Below are positions 1 through 8,110 of a stretch of DNA of 24,103 bases, piece by piece; the stretch's first letter is position 1, and each line of letters opens with the position of its first letter. The DNA is taken from the NCBI GenBank assembly GCA_039029915.1, contig JBCCFD010000070.1:1-24103 (forward strand), read 5' to 3'. The position numbers and the translations under genes are program-made. The notes under the pieces are model-generated. The model searched no databases. It worked only from the letters and a program-made list of their open reading frames with translations, and had not been told where the DNA came from. This DNA comes from QQUD01 sp039029915 (lineage in GTDB: Bacteria; Chloroflexota; Anaerolineae; Promineifilales; Promineifilaceae).

Positions 1-2823
1 CCAAACGCAGCCTTCAGCGGGTCAGACAGCTTTACCTACACCATCATCGATGGCAACGGTGGGTCAGATACCGCAACAGTTACGATTACGGTGAACAACG
101 AAAACGATGCGCCAGATGCGGTTGACGACTCGGCCAGCACGGATGAAGACAATGCTGTCACCATTGATGTCCTCGACAACGATAGCGACTTAGATGGAGA
201 TGACCTAACCATCGACAGCGTGACCGACCCAGCTAATGGTGTGGTGACCAACAATGGCACCGATGTGACCTATACGCCAAACGCAGATTTCAATGGCGTA
301 GACAGCTTTACCTACACCATTGGGGATGGCAATGGCGGTAGCGATACGGCCACGGTCAACGTGACGGTCAACCCCGTTAATGATGTGCCTGTGGCGACGG
401 ATGATGCCCAGTCAACGGCCGAAAACACGGCCGTTATCATCGATGTTCTTGCAAATGACAGCGATGCAGATGGGGATACCCTGACGGTTGATAGCGTGAC
501 CGACCCAGCCAATGGGTCAGTGAGTAACAACGGTACCGACGTCACCTACACGCCAGATGCGGCATTCAGCGGGGTTGATACCTTTGAATACACAGCCTCA
601 GACGGCAACGGTGGCACCGCGACGGCAACGGTGACCGTGACGGTCAACAATGAAAACGACGCGCCAGATGCCGTCGATGATAGCACCACAACAGACGAAG
701 ATGTGGCAGTGATCATTGATGTCCTTGACAACGATAGCGATCTAGATGGGGACAACCTGACCGTCGACAGCGTGACCGACCCAGCCAACGGTGCTGTGTT
801 CAACAATGGCACGAATGTGACCTATACGCCAGACGCAGACTTCAACGGGGCAGACAGCTTTACCTACACCATTATCGATGGCAACGGCGGCAGCAATACG
901 GCCACCGTCAACGTCACCGTTAATGCAGTGAATGACAACCCTGTTGCAGCCGACGATTCACAGTCAACCGGTGAAAACATGGCTGTTACGATTGATGTTC
1001 TCGCCAACGATATGGATGTTGACGGAGATGACCTAACCATCGACAGCGTGACCGACCCAGCCAATGGGGCCGTGGTGAACAACGGCACAGATGTGACCTA
1101 CACCCCAGCCGACAGCTTCTTTGGGACCGACACCTTCCAATACACCGTCATTGACGGCAACGGAGGCTCCGCAACGGCGACCGTGACCGTCAACGTCAAC
1201 GACGTGAACGATGCCCCAGTGGCCGTGGATGACACCGCTAGCACCGATGAAGGCGTGGCTGTAACAATTGATGTTCTCGCTAATGATAGTGATGCAGACG
1301 GTGACACCTTAACCGTGGACAGTGTGACCGACCCAGCCAATGGGGTCGTGGTCAACAACGTCACGGACGTGACCTACACGCCAGACGCTGGCTTCTTCGG
1401 CACAGATACCTTCGAGTACACCGTCATTGATAACAATGGTGGTAGCGATACAGCAACGGTCACAGTAACGGTCAATGAAGTGAATGCAGCCCCAGTGGCC
1501 ACTGATGACAACGCCACAACGGATCAAGATGTGGTGATCACAATCGACGTGCTGGCCAATGATACCGACGGCGACGGAGATACCTTAGCCGTTGAAAGCA
1601 CCACTGACCCAGCCAATGGCTCAGTGGTAAACAATGGTACGGATGTGACCTATACGCCGGACGCCGGCTACTTCGGCACGGATACGTTTGAATACACCGT
1701 CACCGATAATAACGGCGGCACAGACACCGCCACCGTGACCGTGACGGTCAACGAAGTAGTGGTTGGCACCGAGGCTGACCTCAGCATTAGCAAGACAGCC
1801 AGCAGTGAAACAGTGAACGTTGAAGAAATGTTCACCTACACCATTGTGGTGGAGAACAGTGGTCCAGCCGTGGCAACGGCCGTTAATGTCTCCGACACCT
1901 TACCAGCCGACGTCAACTTTGATGCTATCGTGACAAGCCAGGGCGTTTGTACCGAAGAAGATGGGGACATCCTCTGTGAACTGGGCGATATTGAGTCTGG
2001 TTCAGCAGCAACCGTCACCATCGACGTGATGGCAGACTCAATTGGTGAGTTGAGCAACACAGCGACGGTAACAGGTAGCGAGGCAGACCCAGACCTGACC
2101 AACAATGAAGATACGGCCGTAGTCACCGTCGTCGAAGGCTTCTTCTGTCACGGCGTGCCGGCCACGATTGTGGGAACGGAAGGGGACGACGCCATTCGCG
2201 GGACCAACGGGGATGACGTGATTGTGGCGCTGGGTGGTAATGATACCATTTACGGCCGTAACGGGAACGACATCATCTGCGGTGGTGAAGGTAGCGATAC
2301 TATTCGCGGCGGCAACGGAGACGACTTCTTGAAAGGTGGTCGGGGTATCGACTATATCTGGGGTGACCGGAACAACGACATCATCTTTGGTGGACGCGGT
2401 GCGGATGAACTCCAGGGCAACAGCGGTAGCGACGTCATCTTTGGTGGTCGCGGTGCAGACGTGATTGCGGGTCAAAGCGGTAACGATATCTTAGTTGGTA
2501 ATCGTGGTGATGATTATATCAACGGCGGCAGCGGCAATGACGAAATCTACGGAGGCCAAGATGATGACATCATCGAAGGTGCACGCGGCAATGACATCCT
2601 CATCGGGAATGATGGTGATGACTGGCTGCTAGGCCAAAACGGTAACGATTACATCGAAGGGAATGATGGCTGGGACGACCTAGAAGGTGGTTCTGGACGT
2701 GATGAACTGTACGGTGGCAATGGGTACGACCTGCTGTTTGGTGGTAGCTCAGTCGACTACTGTGATGGTGGCGCTGGCTTTGATGAAGGCTTCTCCTGCG
2801 AGACGGAGGTGGATATTCCTTAA
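1..2823 (+). CDS. Large secreted/surface protein: tandem Ig-like (VCBS/Big_9-type) repeats, DUF11-like domain, RTX calcium-binding C-terminus (5' end outside window)
   Basis: The frame is open from base 1, so the gene starts upstream; the GTG at 91 is only an internal valine codon. From base 106 there are six complete 92-residue Ig-like repeats of the VCBS/'tandem-95' type. They follow the tail of a seventh and share the core VDDxxxTDED, IDVLxNDxDxDGD, VTDPANG, VTYTP and DGNGG. From base 1771 (ADLSISKTAS) a DUF11-like domain of about 120 residues follows, typical of surface proteins. From base 2173 there are 23 uninterrupted nonapeptides of the GGxGxDxxx type, which fold as a calcium-loaded beta-roll in known RTX proteins. 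Cysteines occur just before the RTX block, within it (IICGG) and at its end (FSCE). The family suggests an extracellular adhesin or matrix protein. No enzymatic domain is visible in the part seen, and the secretion signal must lie upstream. A strong hairpin follows at 2914. Confidence 0.93.
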   Translation, partial: PNAAFSGSDSFTYTIIDGNGGSDTATVTITVNNENDAPDAVDDSASTDEDNAVTIDVLDNDSDLDGDDLTIDSVTDPANGVVTNNGTDVTYTPNADFNGVDSFTYTIGDGNGGSDTATVNVTVNPVNDVPVATDDAQSTAENTAVIIDVLANDSDADGDTLTVDSVTDPANGSVSNNGTDVTYTPDAAFSGVDTFEYTASDGNGGTATATVTVTVNNENDAPDAVDDSTTTDEDVAVIIDVLDNDSDLDGDNLTVDSVTDPANGAVFNNGTNVTYTPDADFNGADSFTYTIIDGNGGSNTATVNVTVNAVNDNPVAADDSQSTGENMAVTIDVLANDMDVDGDDLTIDSVTDPANGAVVNNGTDVTYTPADSFFGTDTFQYTVIDGNGGSATATVTVNVNDVNDAPVAVDDTASTDEGVAVTIDVLANDSDADGDTLTVDSVTDPANGVVVNNVTDVTYTPDAGFFGTDTFEYTVIDNNGGSDTATVTVTVNEVNAAPVATDDNATTDQDVVITIDVLANDTDGDGDTLAVESTTDPANGSVVNNGTDVTYTPDAGYFGTDTFEYTVTDNNGGTDTATVTVTVNEVVVGTEADLSISKTASSETVNVEEMFTYTIVVENSGPAVATAVNVSDTLPADVNFDAIVTSQGVCTEEDGDILCELGDIESGSAATVTIDVMADSIGELSNTATVTGSEADPDLTNNEDTAVVTVVEGFFCHGVPATIVGTEGDDAIRGTNGDDVIVALGGNDTIYGRNGNDIICGGEGSDTIRGGNGDDFLKGGRGIDYIWGDRNNDIIFGGRGADELQGNSGSDVIFGGRGADVIAGQSGNDILVGNRGDDYINGGSGNDEIYGGQDDDIIEGARGNDILIGNDGDDWLLGQNGNDYIEGNDGWDDLEGGSGRDELYGGNGYDLLFGGSSVDYCDGGAGFDEGFSCETEVDIP
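106..1761 (+). repeat. Six tandem 276-bp coding repeats (Ig-like domains)
   Basis: Unit starts at 106, 382, 658, 934, 1210 and 1486 are exactly 276 bp apart with no indels, so each unit encodes 92 residues. Units 1 and 3 resemble each other (NENDAPDAVDDS, DNDSDLDGD), as do units 2 and 4 (VND-PVA-DD-QST-EN), which indicates an older two-domain unit of 552 bp. The partial domain before unit 1 resembles unit 2 at its end (AAFSG, TVNNENDAP). These are protein-domain repeats, not a CRISPR or a mobile element. Confidence 0.95.
2173..2793 (+). repeat. 23 tandem RTX nonapeptide repeats (27 bp each)
   Basis: Reading from GTEGDDAIR to GGAGFDEGF, the frame divides into 23 consecutive 9-residue units with Gly-Gly/Asp pairs spaced as in hemolysin-type calcium-binding repeats. 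There are no insertions. In characterised RTX proteins such blocks bind one calcium ion per turn and fold outside the cell, so calcium-dependent folding is inferred here. Confidence 0.93.
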
Positions 2824-2913
2824 GTAGGTAGACGGAAAGCTTGTATCGCTATTCAAGCAGGACAATGGCTTTCCGATTATTAACATAGAGTTCGCTCCAA
2901 TACTCTCTTCCCT

Positions 2914-2950
2914 GAAAACGGCCGTTTCTTGCTCCAGAACGGCCGTTTTC
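2914..2950 (+). terminator. Rho-independent-type hairpin made of two ACGGCCGT palindromes
   Basis: The 13-bp arms at 2914-2926 and 2938-2950 are perfect reverse complements around an 11-nt loop and are followed by a T-rich run (tatttcatt). It lies about 90 bp after the stop codon of the RTX protein. Each arm contains a full ACGGCCGT palindrome, so each arm can also fold on itself. Confidence 0.7.
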
Positions 2951-2986
2951 TATTTCATTAATATTTGTAACAATAAACCTTGGCTT

Positions 2987-3451
2987 ATGAAAGACCCTTA
3001 TCATACGGCCTTTTTACCTCAGTTGCTGGCTCAATTTCCTGATGCACGCTTCAGCATGGCTAAACTGTTCCTATGCTTGGCCTATATCGGCATTATTCCC
3101 AAATCATGTGACGCCATCTCGAAAACATTTGGCCAACACACGCTTGAGAAAACAACTTTCTTACTAAATAAGGGTTTAGAATTTTCAAAAACACATCAAA
3201 TGCCGGATGAAAATCTTATCGACCTGTGCTTTTCTGAGTTTGCACCCAATGTGACGGGCGGGATTGAGTAAATTTATAAGCGATTTTTTAGAGAGGTGCT
3301 TAGTGAAGCGGCAAATATCGCAATGCTAGCATACCTTGACGATCACGGTCGGGAGAAAAAGGGGAATCAGCCTCGGTCGTTAGAAGATTTTGACTTAACG
3401 GCCGTTGACGTGCTATTTCCTGAATACCACAACATGTTTCTGAACCATTAA
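2987..3451 (+). pseudogene. Unrecognised small gene interrupted by an in-frame TAA
   Basis: From ATG 2987 a 94-codon frame ends at TAA 3269-3271. The same frame then stays open for another 59 codons to TAA 3449-3451. Its second half has protein-like composition (FFREVLSEAANIAML, SLEDFDLTAVDVLFPEYH). The simplest reading is one gene of about 155 codons broken by a nonsense mutation. Alternatives are a genuine 94-aa protein plus a separate small gene from GTG 3296, or a sequencing error. I recognise no family. Residues 22-38 include a hydrophobic stretch (MAKLFLCLAYIGII) too short and isolated to call a membrane segment. There is no convincing ribosome binding site upstream of 2987, which fits decay or a lost 5' part. 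Confidence 0.5.
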
Positions 3452-3502
3452 ATGATGTGAATCAGTGAGCGGGGTGATGATAATGTTTACGCAACAAAAA
3501 GT

Positions 3503-3535
3503 ACCTTCAACAAAATAAACCATTTTGTTGAAGGT
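3503..3535 (-). terminator. Terminator hairpin downstream of the borosin-type methyltransferase gene
   Basis: The 14-bp arms 3503-3516 (accttcaacaaaat) and 3522-3535 are perfect reverse complements around a 5-nt loop. Read on the minus strand it lies 9 bp past the methyltransferase stop and is followed by a T run (actttttg). It sits between convergent reading frames, so it could work both ways. Its ACCTTCAA core recurs in the hairpin at 8736-8773. Confidence 0.75.
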
Positions 3536-3544
3536 GTGAATTGG

Positions 3545-4339
3545 TTACCACTTTTTTGTAATGTCTGCTCTGGTTAGTCCTAAAGCTGCAAGCTGTGTTT
3601 CGTCGATAGGTGCGATTGCTTTTGGCGGGATATAAAGTGTAGAAATGCTGATCAAGCGCGTTTTTGGCAAATTTTTTAAGGACACGCGTTCAATTCGCGA
3701 TTGATATCGTGGATGAGGCGCAGCTTCATAGATAATAGCGACATGATCTAAGCCATATGTTTTTGCCAATTCATCGGTTAATAACCGTAGACCATTTATT
3801 TCTTGAGTCGCTTTACTTCCTAAATGTCCAACGACACCAATTTGCCAAATGATAAGATGGCTATGAGGGTCAAAACGGCGCCGTCGGACTAAAAAGTCAG
3901 TGGCTTCAAAGCTTTGACAACCACAGGTGGCAGGATCGACGCCTAAGTCGGCAAAAAGACAATCTTCAGCCGAGATACCAGGATACATGACAGCTGTAAA
4001 TCCCTCACGCCGCGCCAGAGCAATGGCTTCATGTGATGGCGTAACAAAGACTCCTGGATGCCCGTAAAATACTGTACAAACTTGGAGTCCCTGACGTACA
4101 AAATGCATGATTCGCTCAACCATATCACCGTAAGTATCTAAGCGATGTTGATTTTGGTTATACAATGGAATGAGCGATTCGGCCGTATCATTGAGCGAAA
4201 GCATCCACGATTCTGCCCAATCTCCTGGAATGACATACAAAACTTTGTCTGCCAAACAAATAGATTCTCTTGCTTGTATACTAAGATGGACACCAGCTTG
4301 AACACCAGTTCCGACGATGACTAATGCTGCGTTTGTCAT
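3545..4339 (-). CDS. Borosin-type peptide alpha-N-methyltransferase (tetrapyrrole-methylase fold, stand-alone 'split' form)
   Basis: This 264-aa protein has the SAM-binding N-terminus VIVGTGVQ, then FYGHPGVFVTPSH (91-103) and PGISAEDCLFADL (120-132). From memory these segments match the omphalotin enzyme OphMA and its bacterial relatives much more closely than cobalamin or sirohaem methylases. The residues I recall as catalytic in OphMA (Tyr66, Arg72, Tyr76) correspond to Tyr60, Arg66 and Tyr70, with identical spacing. Known borosin enzymes methylate backbone amides of a ribosomal peptide. Fungal forms carry the substrate fused at the C-terminus (about 400 aa). This one stops after the methyltransferase part, as split bacterial enzymes do, so the substrate must be a separate protein. 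Its ATG overlaps the stop of the upstream 219-aa gene (ATGA), implying translational coupling. A terminator follows directly. The family is secure; substrate and product are inference. Confidence 0.85.
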   Translation of the reverse strand: MTNAALVIVGTGVQAGVHLSIQARESICLADKVLYVIPGDWAESWMLSLNDTAESLIPLYNQNQHRLDTYGDMVERIMHFVRQGLQVCTVFYGHPGVFVTPSHEAIALARREGFTAVMYPGISAEDCLFADLGVDPATCGCQSFEATDFLVRRRRFDPHSHLIIWQIGVVGHLGSKATQEINGLRLLTDELAKTYGLDHVAIIYEAAPHPRYQSRIERVSLKNLPKTRLISISTLYIPPKAIAPIDETQLAALGLTRADITKKW

Positions 4340-4995
4340 TCATCTTCCTGTGTAAATGCATGGTCTTTGTTTTTAATGAATATTGAATTTTCTTCAAGAT
4401 AACCTAAACAAACCTTTTTTTCCCCAGTGCTATTATCCAGAAATTGCACAAATAAAACGCCACCTAATGTGGAATGAAGAAAATCGTTATTTGGACTTGG
4501 ATTGATTTCCTTAATATGAAAAACAGGAAGTTGATTGCCTATATCATGGACATTGTACAGATAGAAAATATCCTCACCATTGTTCGCATGAACACAATAA
4601 GCATTTTCTAGCGCATCATCTGATAAAGGATTTAATTTTAGGTTAGGGAAAATTTTAACCCTGAATTGCCTTTCCGCTCTATTGCTAACTCTGACTACAT
4701 CTGAGGTGACATTAGGATATTTTTTATATGAAATTGCGCTTGCATTTGTTTTTGTTTGGGTTTCATTTGCGCTAAGAACGTGAGCTTTTCTAATTGTGAG
4801 TATGTTTGATGAAGAATCGTAATGGCCGGTCGGCGATTCTGATTGGTTTCCTTCTGGCATGCTTAACTGGAAGATAAGCCCACCGTCATCATTCATCATA
4901 TAAAGCCCTCCGGGCTTTACGAGATCCCCACTCGGTAAAGATGAACCTGAACTTTTTATCCCTTCGTAAAATATTGATTTGTCAATGTCTGCCAT
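4336..4995 (-). CDS. Uncharacterised 219-aa protein coupled to the borosin-type methyltransferase
   Basis: No family is recognised. The start ATG at 4995 has a strong Shine-Dalgarno (aaaggag) 5-6 nt upstream. The protein is hydrophilic and soluble, with no signal peptide or membrane segment. It has short apparent beta-strand stretches (GGLYMMNDDGGLIFQL near 30-45, STLGGVLFVQFLDN near 175-190) and an acidic C-terminal tail (TQEDE). It has only two cysteines (CVHANNGED, KVCLGYLEE). Its stop overlaps the methyltransferase start, so the two are probably made in fixed ratio. That makes it the first candidate for a substrate, a substrate carrier or a structural partner. It is larger than split-borosin precursors I know of (under about 100 aa), so a non-substrate role is equally possible. 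Base composition is visibly AT-richer than the flanking housekeeping-type genes. Confidence 0.75.
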   Translation of the reverse strand: MADIDKSIFYEGIKSSGSSLPSGDLVKPGGLYMMNDDGGLIFQLSMPEGNQSESPTGHYDSSSNILTIRKAHVLSANETQTKTNASAISYKKYPNVTSDVVRVSNRAERQFRVKIFPNLKLNPLSDDALENAYCVHANNGEDIFYLYNVHDIGNQLPVFHIKEINPSPNNDFLHSTLGGVLFVQFLDNSTGEKKVCLGYLEENSIFIKNKDHAFTQEDE

Positions 4996-5071
4996 TTATT
5001 TCTCCTTTAAGATTGACATATATTGATTTGTAATAATTTACTTGTTGGGTGTGATAAAGGTGTGAAATAAA

Positions 5072-8000
5072 TTAGTATGTTTCCATGACATTCGATACAA
5101 CTTGATTTAATGAGATCGTATCGGGGACTTTTAGCATAGGAATGTTTGGTAGCGGGGTTAGTTGAGCTCGGAGTTGCTTGGCACGTTCTTGTGTTTCCCA
5201 GCGACTCGCTGGATGTTTTTCAACATAGTTGGTAATGATGTGTGCTTGGGTCTGTTGATGCTCGGCGCCTAATCGAGGGACAATATCTAATAATATATCT
5301 AGGACAAGCGGAACAGCTTCGATTTTGGCGGCTAAATCTAATGCCTGACGAGCATACTTTTTTCCTTTATGAGGTTGTTTTAAAATTTTCATGATGCGGC
5401 CTAAATTTTGTAAAACAGTTGCCTGAGTTAAATAGATGTGGCTGCTTTCTCCCAAAGCTAAACTTTTTAGAAAATTTTGATGTGCTTCAGAGAGATTGTT
5501 TTTAGCTTGGTTTACCATGCCTAAGTTATTTAGAATTATGGCGACAGTTGCATCATTATCCATCGTTCGGGCGATAGTTAAACTTTTTTGCAAATAGACT
5601 GTTGCCTCTTCGTATTTTTCCACATGAAAGGCAGTAACGCCTAATAATCGTAATGATTGGGCAACCCCCCATTGATAATCTAAAGATTTGTAAATAGCTA
5701 AACTGGCTTCGTGTTGCTCTTGAGCACGCTCAAAGTTTCCAAGTGCTTGTTCAATGGCGCCTAATGTTGCTCGAGTATATGCTTGACGATGCCTATTATT
5801 ATGTTTTGTCGCCATATTTAAGGCTTCGTTTAATAATTTTTGCGCCTCAGCATAATTGCCCTGAATATACAACACCACGCCTAAGGTTTGAGAGGTCAAC
5901 ATAATTTGGTCGGTCATATGCATTTGCTTGGCAAGTGATAGGGCTTGTAGTAGGCGGTCTTCTGCCTGTGATAATTTGCTAAGCATGTACAAATATTCCC
6001 CTTGCCTAGCCATTAGCCTGACTGTGAGTGCGGTTGCTTCTTGTTTTGAAATAGCGAGGTAAGGTTCAAGTAGGGGGATGGTTCGTTGAAGTAGTTGCTC
6101 GCCTTGATAGTATAGACCGCGCATGGCGTGATAGTTGTATAAGCTATGAAATGCGTTGTTGAGTATGGCAAAACGGCCGTTTTGAGCCGCCCACAGCCAT
6201 GCTTCATATACATTTTCAATCTCCTCATGAATGAGTGCTAAAGTTAATGTTTGTTCCCCTCCAAATAAAGCATTCTCATTCTCAGCCAGAAGCGTCGTGT
6301 AATATTGCATATGCTGTTCCTGAACAGATTCAGGACTATTTAACTTTTCGGCAGCGAATTGGCGCAGCAATTCATGCGTATCATAACGGCCAGAGCGACT
6401 TATCCGTAATAGAGATTTATTGATCAAGCCATACAGGGTGAATCGAGGGACATCAACAATGGCAAGCGCCGCATCATAGGAAAAAGAGCCTCTAAACACA
6501 GACAGTTTTGCTAAAGCGGTTTGCTCGGCTGATGATAACATCTGCCAAGAATACTCAAATACGGCGCGGATACTGCGGTGACGTTCTGTGGTATTAACAT
6601 GCAAAGAGGTCAAGAAGTCTAAGTTTTCTTTGATTGCTTCGGCGATTTGGGCACAGTTCATTTGCCTTATCAAAGCAGCGGCAAGTTCTAGAGCTAGAGG
6701 TAGCCCCTCAACATGCTGACATATTTGAATAACATCTGTTTGTTGTAGCGGTAGATAGAAGTTGTGTTGAAGTTGACGTGCCCTTTGGGTAAAGAGTTGG
6801 ACGGCGTTATAGCGGCCGTAATTATTAGGCAGAACCGAGTCAGCCCACTCAGGAATGGATGTTGTAGCCGGGTATGCTAACCCACCGACCTCGTAAAGCC
6901 ACTCTTCAGCTAAATTGAGCACCACCCGAGAGGTGACAATAATTTTAAGTTGAGGAGCATGCTGTAAGAGGGCTGAAATTTTGAGAGCATTGCTGGCTAA
7001 ATGCTCAAAATTATCAAACAATAAGAGCATCTCTTTGTTACTGATGGTCGCTTGCAATTGCTCTTGCAATGAATCTACTCCGCGTAAAGACAAGTTTAGC
7101 GTATCCGCAATCGTAGAAATAAAGGAGTAACTTGAGCGGACTGCTACGAGATCGATAAACCAGACCCCATCTTTGAACGTATTGATGTAGGTTTGGGCAA
7201 CTTGTAGAGCCAACCGTGTTTTCCCCACACCCCCTAACCCAAATAAGGTCAAAAGACGCACTTCAGGTTTGTCGAAGGTTCCTATGATCTGATCTAATTC
7301 GGTTTCTCTTCCGACAAATGAAGTAGATAATGTGGGTAAATTGTGAGATTTTTGTTGTAGTCGGCTTAATGTTGGTGCTGGGGTTTGGGTGCGATTGGCT
7401 TTAATTTGTTTATATAATTCTCTTGTAGCTGGGGAAGGTTTAATCCCCAGTTCACTTTCATAAAGCTGTTGACACTGCTCATATTGCCTCAAAGCAGCTG
7501 TCCGCTGCCCACTTTCTGAATATAAATACATAAGTTGAAAGTGGGCGGGTTCATGAAGAGGATCAAGGGTAACTCGCTTGCGACTGTATGGCACTGCCTG
7601 TTCAAACGCTCCCTCATCTATATGCCATTGAATCAAGGCATCTAACCCTTGAGCAAATTGTTGTCTTAACGTCTCACGTTCAAAAAACTGCCATTCATCA
7701 AACTCTGGTGCATCCCGTAAGCCAAATCCATCAAGGAAATCAGCTCGATAAAGCTCAATTGCTTCAATCGACTTTTTTCTTTCCTGACTTTGAATGAATT
7801 GTTGAAATTGCCAAACATCAACAGATACATTCGCCGTTAAATTGAGGCCAATCCGATCTTGCTCGACGATAAGCCAACCGTCACCAATACTTTTTTTGAT
7901 ATCTGCTAAGGCCCGGCGTAATGATGCTCGGCCTCGTTTGCTGTCAGACTCTGGCCAAAATAAGCGCATTAGCAATTCCCTATGATGGGCTTGTTGTGTC

Positions 8001-8110
8001 ATTGCTAAATAAATCAAAAGGGCCGTTGTTTTTCGGGTAGACATTTGTGCTTGAACATTGTGACGTTCGATGAGCGGTGAACCCAACAGTTTCAACTGAA
8101 GCTGAGTCAT
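5072..8110 (-). CDS. SARP/AfsR-like transcriptional regulator: winged helix, BTAD, NB-ARC (STAND) ATPase, TPR array
   Basis: This 1012-aa protein has the following order. A winged-helix DNA-binding domain occupies about 1-95 (STRKTTALLIYLA, then SLRRALADIKK). A bacterial transcriptional activation domain spans about 96-245, ending ELGIKPSPATRELYKQI. An NB-ARC/STAND ATPase follows, with FVGRETELDQI at about 265, Walker A GLGGVGKTR near 290-298, Walker B LLLLFDNFEHL near 360 and GLPLAL near 470. From about 680 to 960 come tetratricopeptide repeats in tandem. STAND regulators of this build switch on transcription when a ligand reaches the TPR/sensor part. SARP relatives often control specialised-metabolite clusters in actinomycetes, and many Chloroflexota carry large versions. 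It lies 76 bp upstream of the 219-aa gene on the same strand and diverges from the crystallin-like gene, so local control is likely. Its own ATG at 8110 lacks a good ribosome binding site. Confidence 0.9.
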   Translation of the reverse strand: MTQLQLKLLGSPLIERHNVQAQMSTRKTTALLIYLAMTQQAHHRELLMRLFWPESDSKRGRASLRRALADIKKSIGDGWLIVEQDRIGLNLTANVSVDVWQFQQFIQSQERKKSIEAIELYRADFLDGFGLRDAPEFDEWQFFERETLRQQFAQGLDALIQWHIDEGAFEQAVPYSRKRVTLDPLHEPAHFQLMYLYSESGQRTAALRQYEQCQQLYESELGIKPSPATRELYKQIKANRTQTPAPTLSRLQQKSHNLPTLSTSFVGRETELDQIIGTFDKPEVRLLTLFGLGGVGKTRLALQVAQTYINTFKDGVWFIDLVAVRSSYSFISTIADTLNLSLRGVDSLQEQLQATISNKEMLLLFDNFEHLASNALKISALLQHAPQLKIIVTSRVVLNLAEEWLYEVGGLAYPATTSIPEWADSVLPNNYGRYNAVQLFTQRARQLQHNFYLPLQQTDVIQICQHVEGLPLALELAAALIRQMNCAQIAEAIKENLDFLTSLHVNTTERHRSIRAVFEYSWQMLSSAEQTALAKLSVFRGSFSYDAALAIVDVPRFTLYGLINKSLLRISRSGRYDTHELLRQFAAEKLNSPESVQEQHMQYYTTLLAENENALFGGEQTLTLALIHEEIENVYEAWLWAAQNGRFAILNNAFHSLYNYHAMRGLYYQGEQLLQRTIPLLEPYLAISKQEATALTVRLMARQGEYLYMLSKLSQAEDRLLQALSLAKQMHMTDQIMLTSQTLGVVLYIQGNYAEAQKLLNEALNMATKHNNRHRQAYTRATLGAIEQALGNFERAQEQHEASLAIYKSLDYQWGVAQSLRLLGVTAFHVEKYEEATVYLQKSLTIARTMDNDATVAIILNNLGMVNQAKNNLSEAHQNFLKSLALGESSHIYLTQATVLQNLGRIMKILKQPHKGKKYARQALDLAAKIEAVPLVLDILLDIVPRLGAEHQQTQAHIITNYVEKHPASRWETQERAKQLRAQLTPLPNIPMLKVPDTISLNQVVSNVMETY

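Noticed and set aside
106..2793. Regular repeats that could be mistaken for a CRISPR array or minisatellite
   Set aside because: Periods of 276 and 27 bp keep one reading frame and encode Ig-like domains and RTX nonapeptides; there are no spacer-type unique segments between identical repeats.
1..2823. Many minus-strand ORFs across the adhesin gene (such as 312-545, 546-812 and 2038-2475)
   Set aside because: They recur with the 276-bp period and are complements of the repeat-coding strand, Ser/Thr/Val-rich shadows without ribosome binding sites.
3269..3271. Programmed readthrough or recoding at the in-frame TAA
   Set aside because: TAA is not a selenocysteine or pyrrolysine codon and the following base context is not one that favours readthrough; a nonsense mutation is simpler.
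3545..4339. Reading the methyltransferase as a cobalamin, sirohaem or diphthine synthesis enzyme
   Set aside because: It shares the fold, but the segments FYGHPGVFVTPSH and PGISAEDCLFADL and the Tyr-x5-Arg-x3-Tyr set point to the borosin branch, and no tetrapyrrole genes are nearby.
5005..5045. TTGACA-containing plus-strand promoter between the 219-aa gene and the SARP gene
   Set aside because: No -10 box at the right distance and no plus-strand gene downstream.
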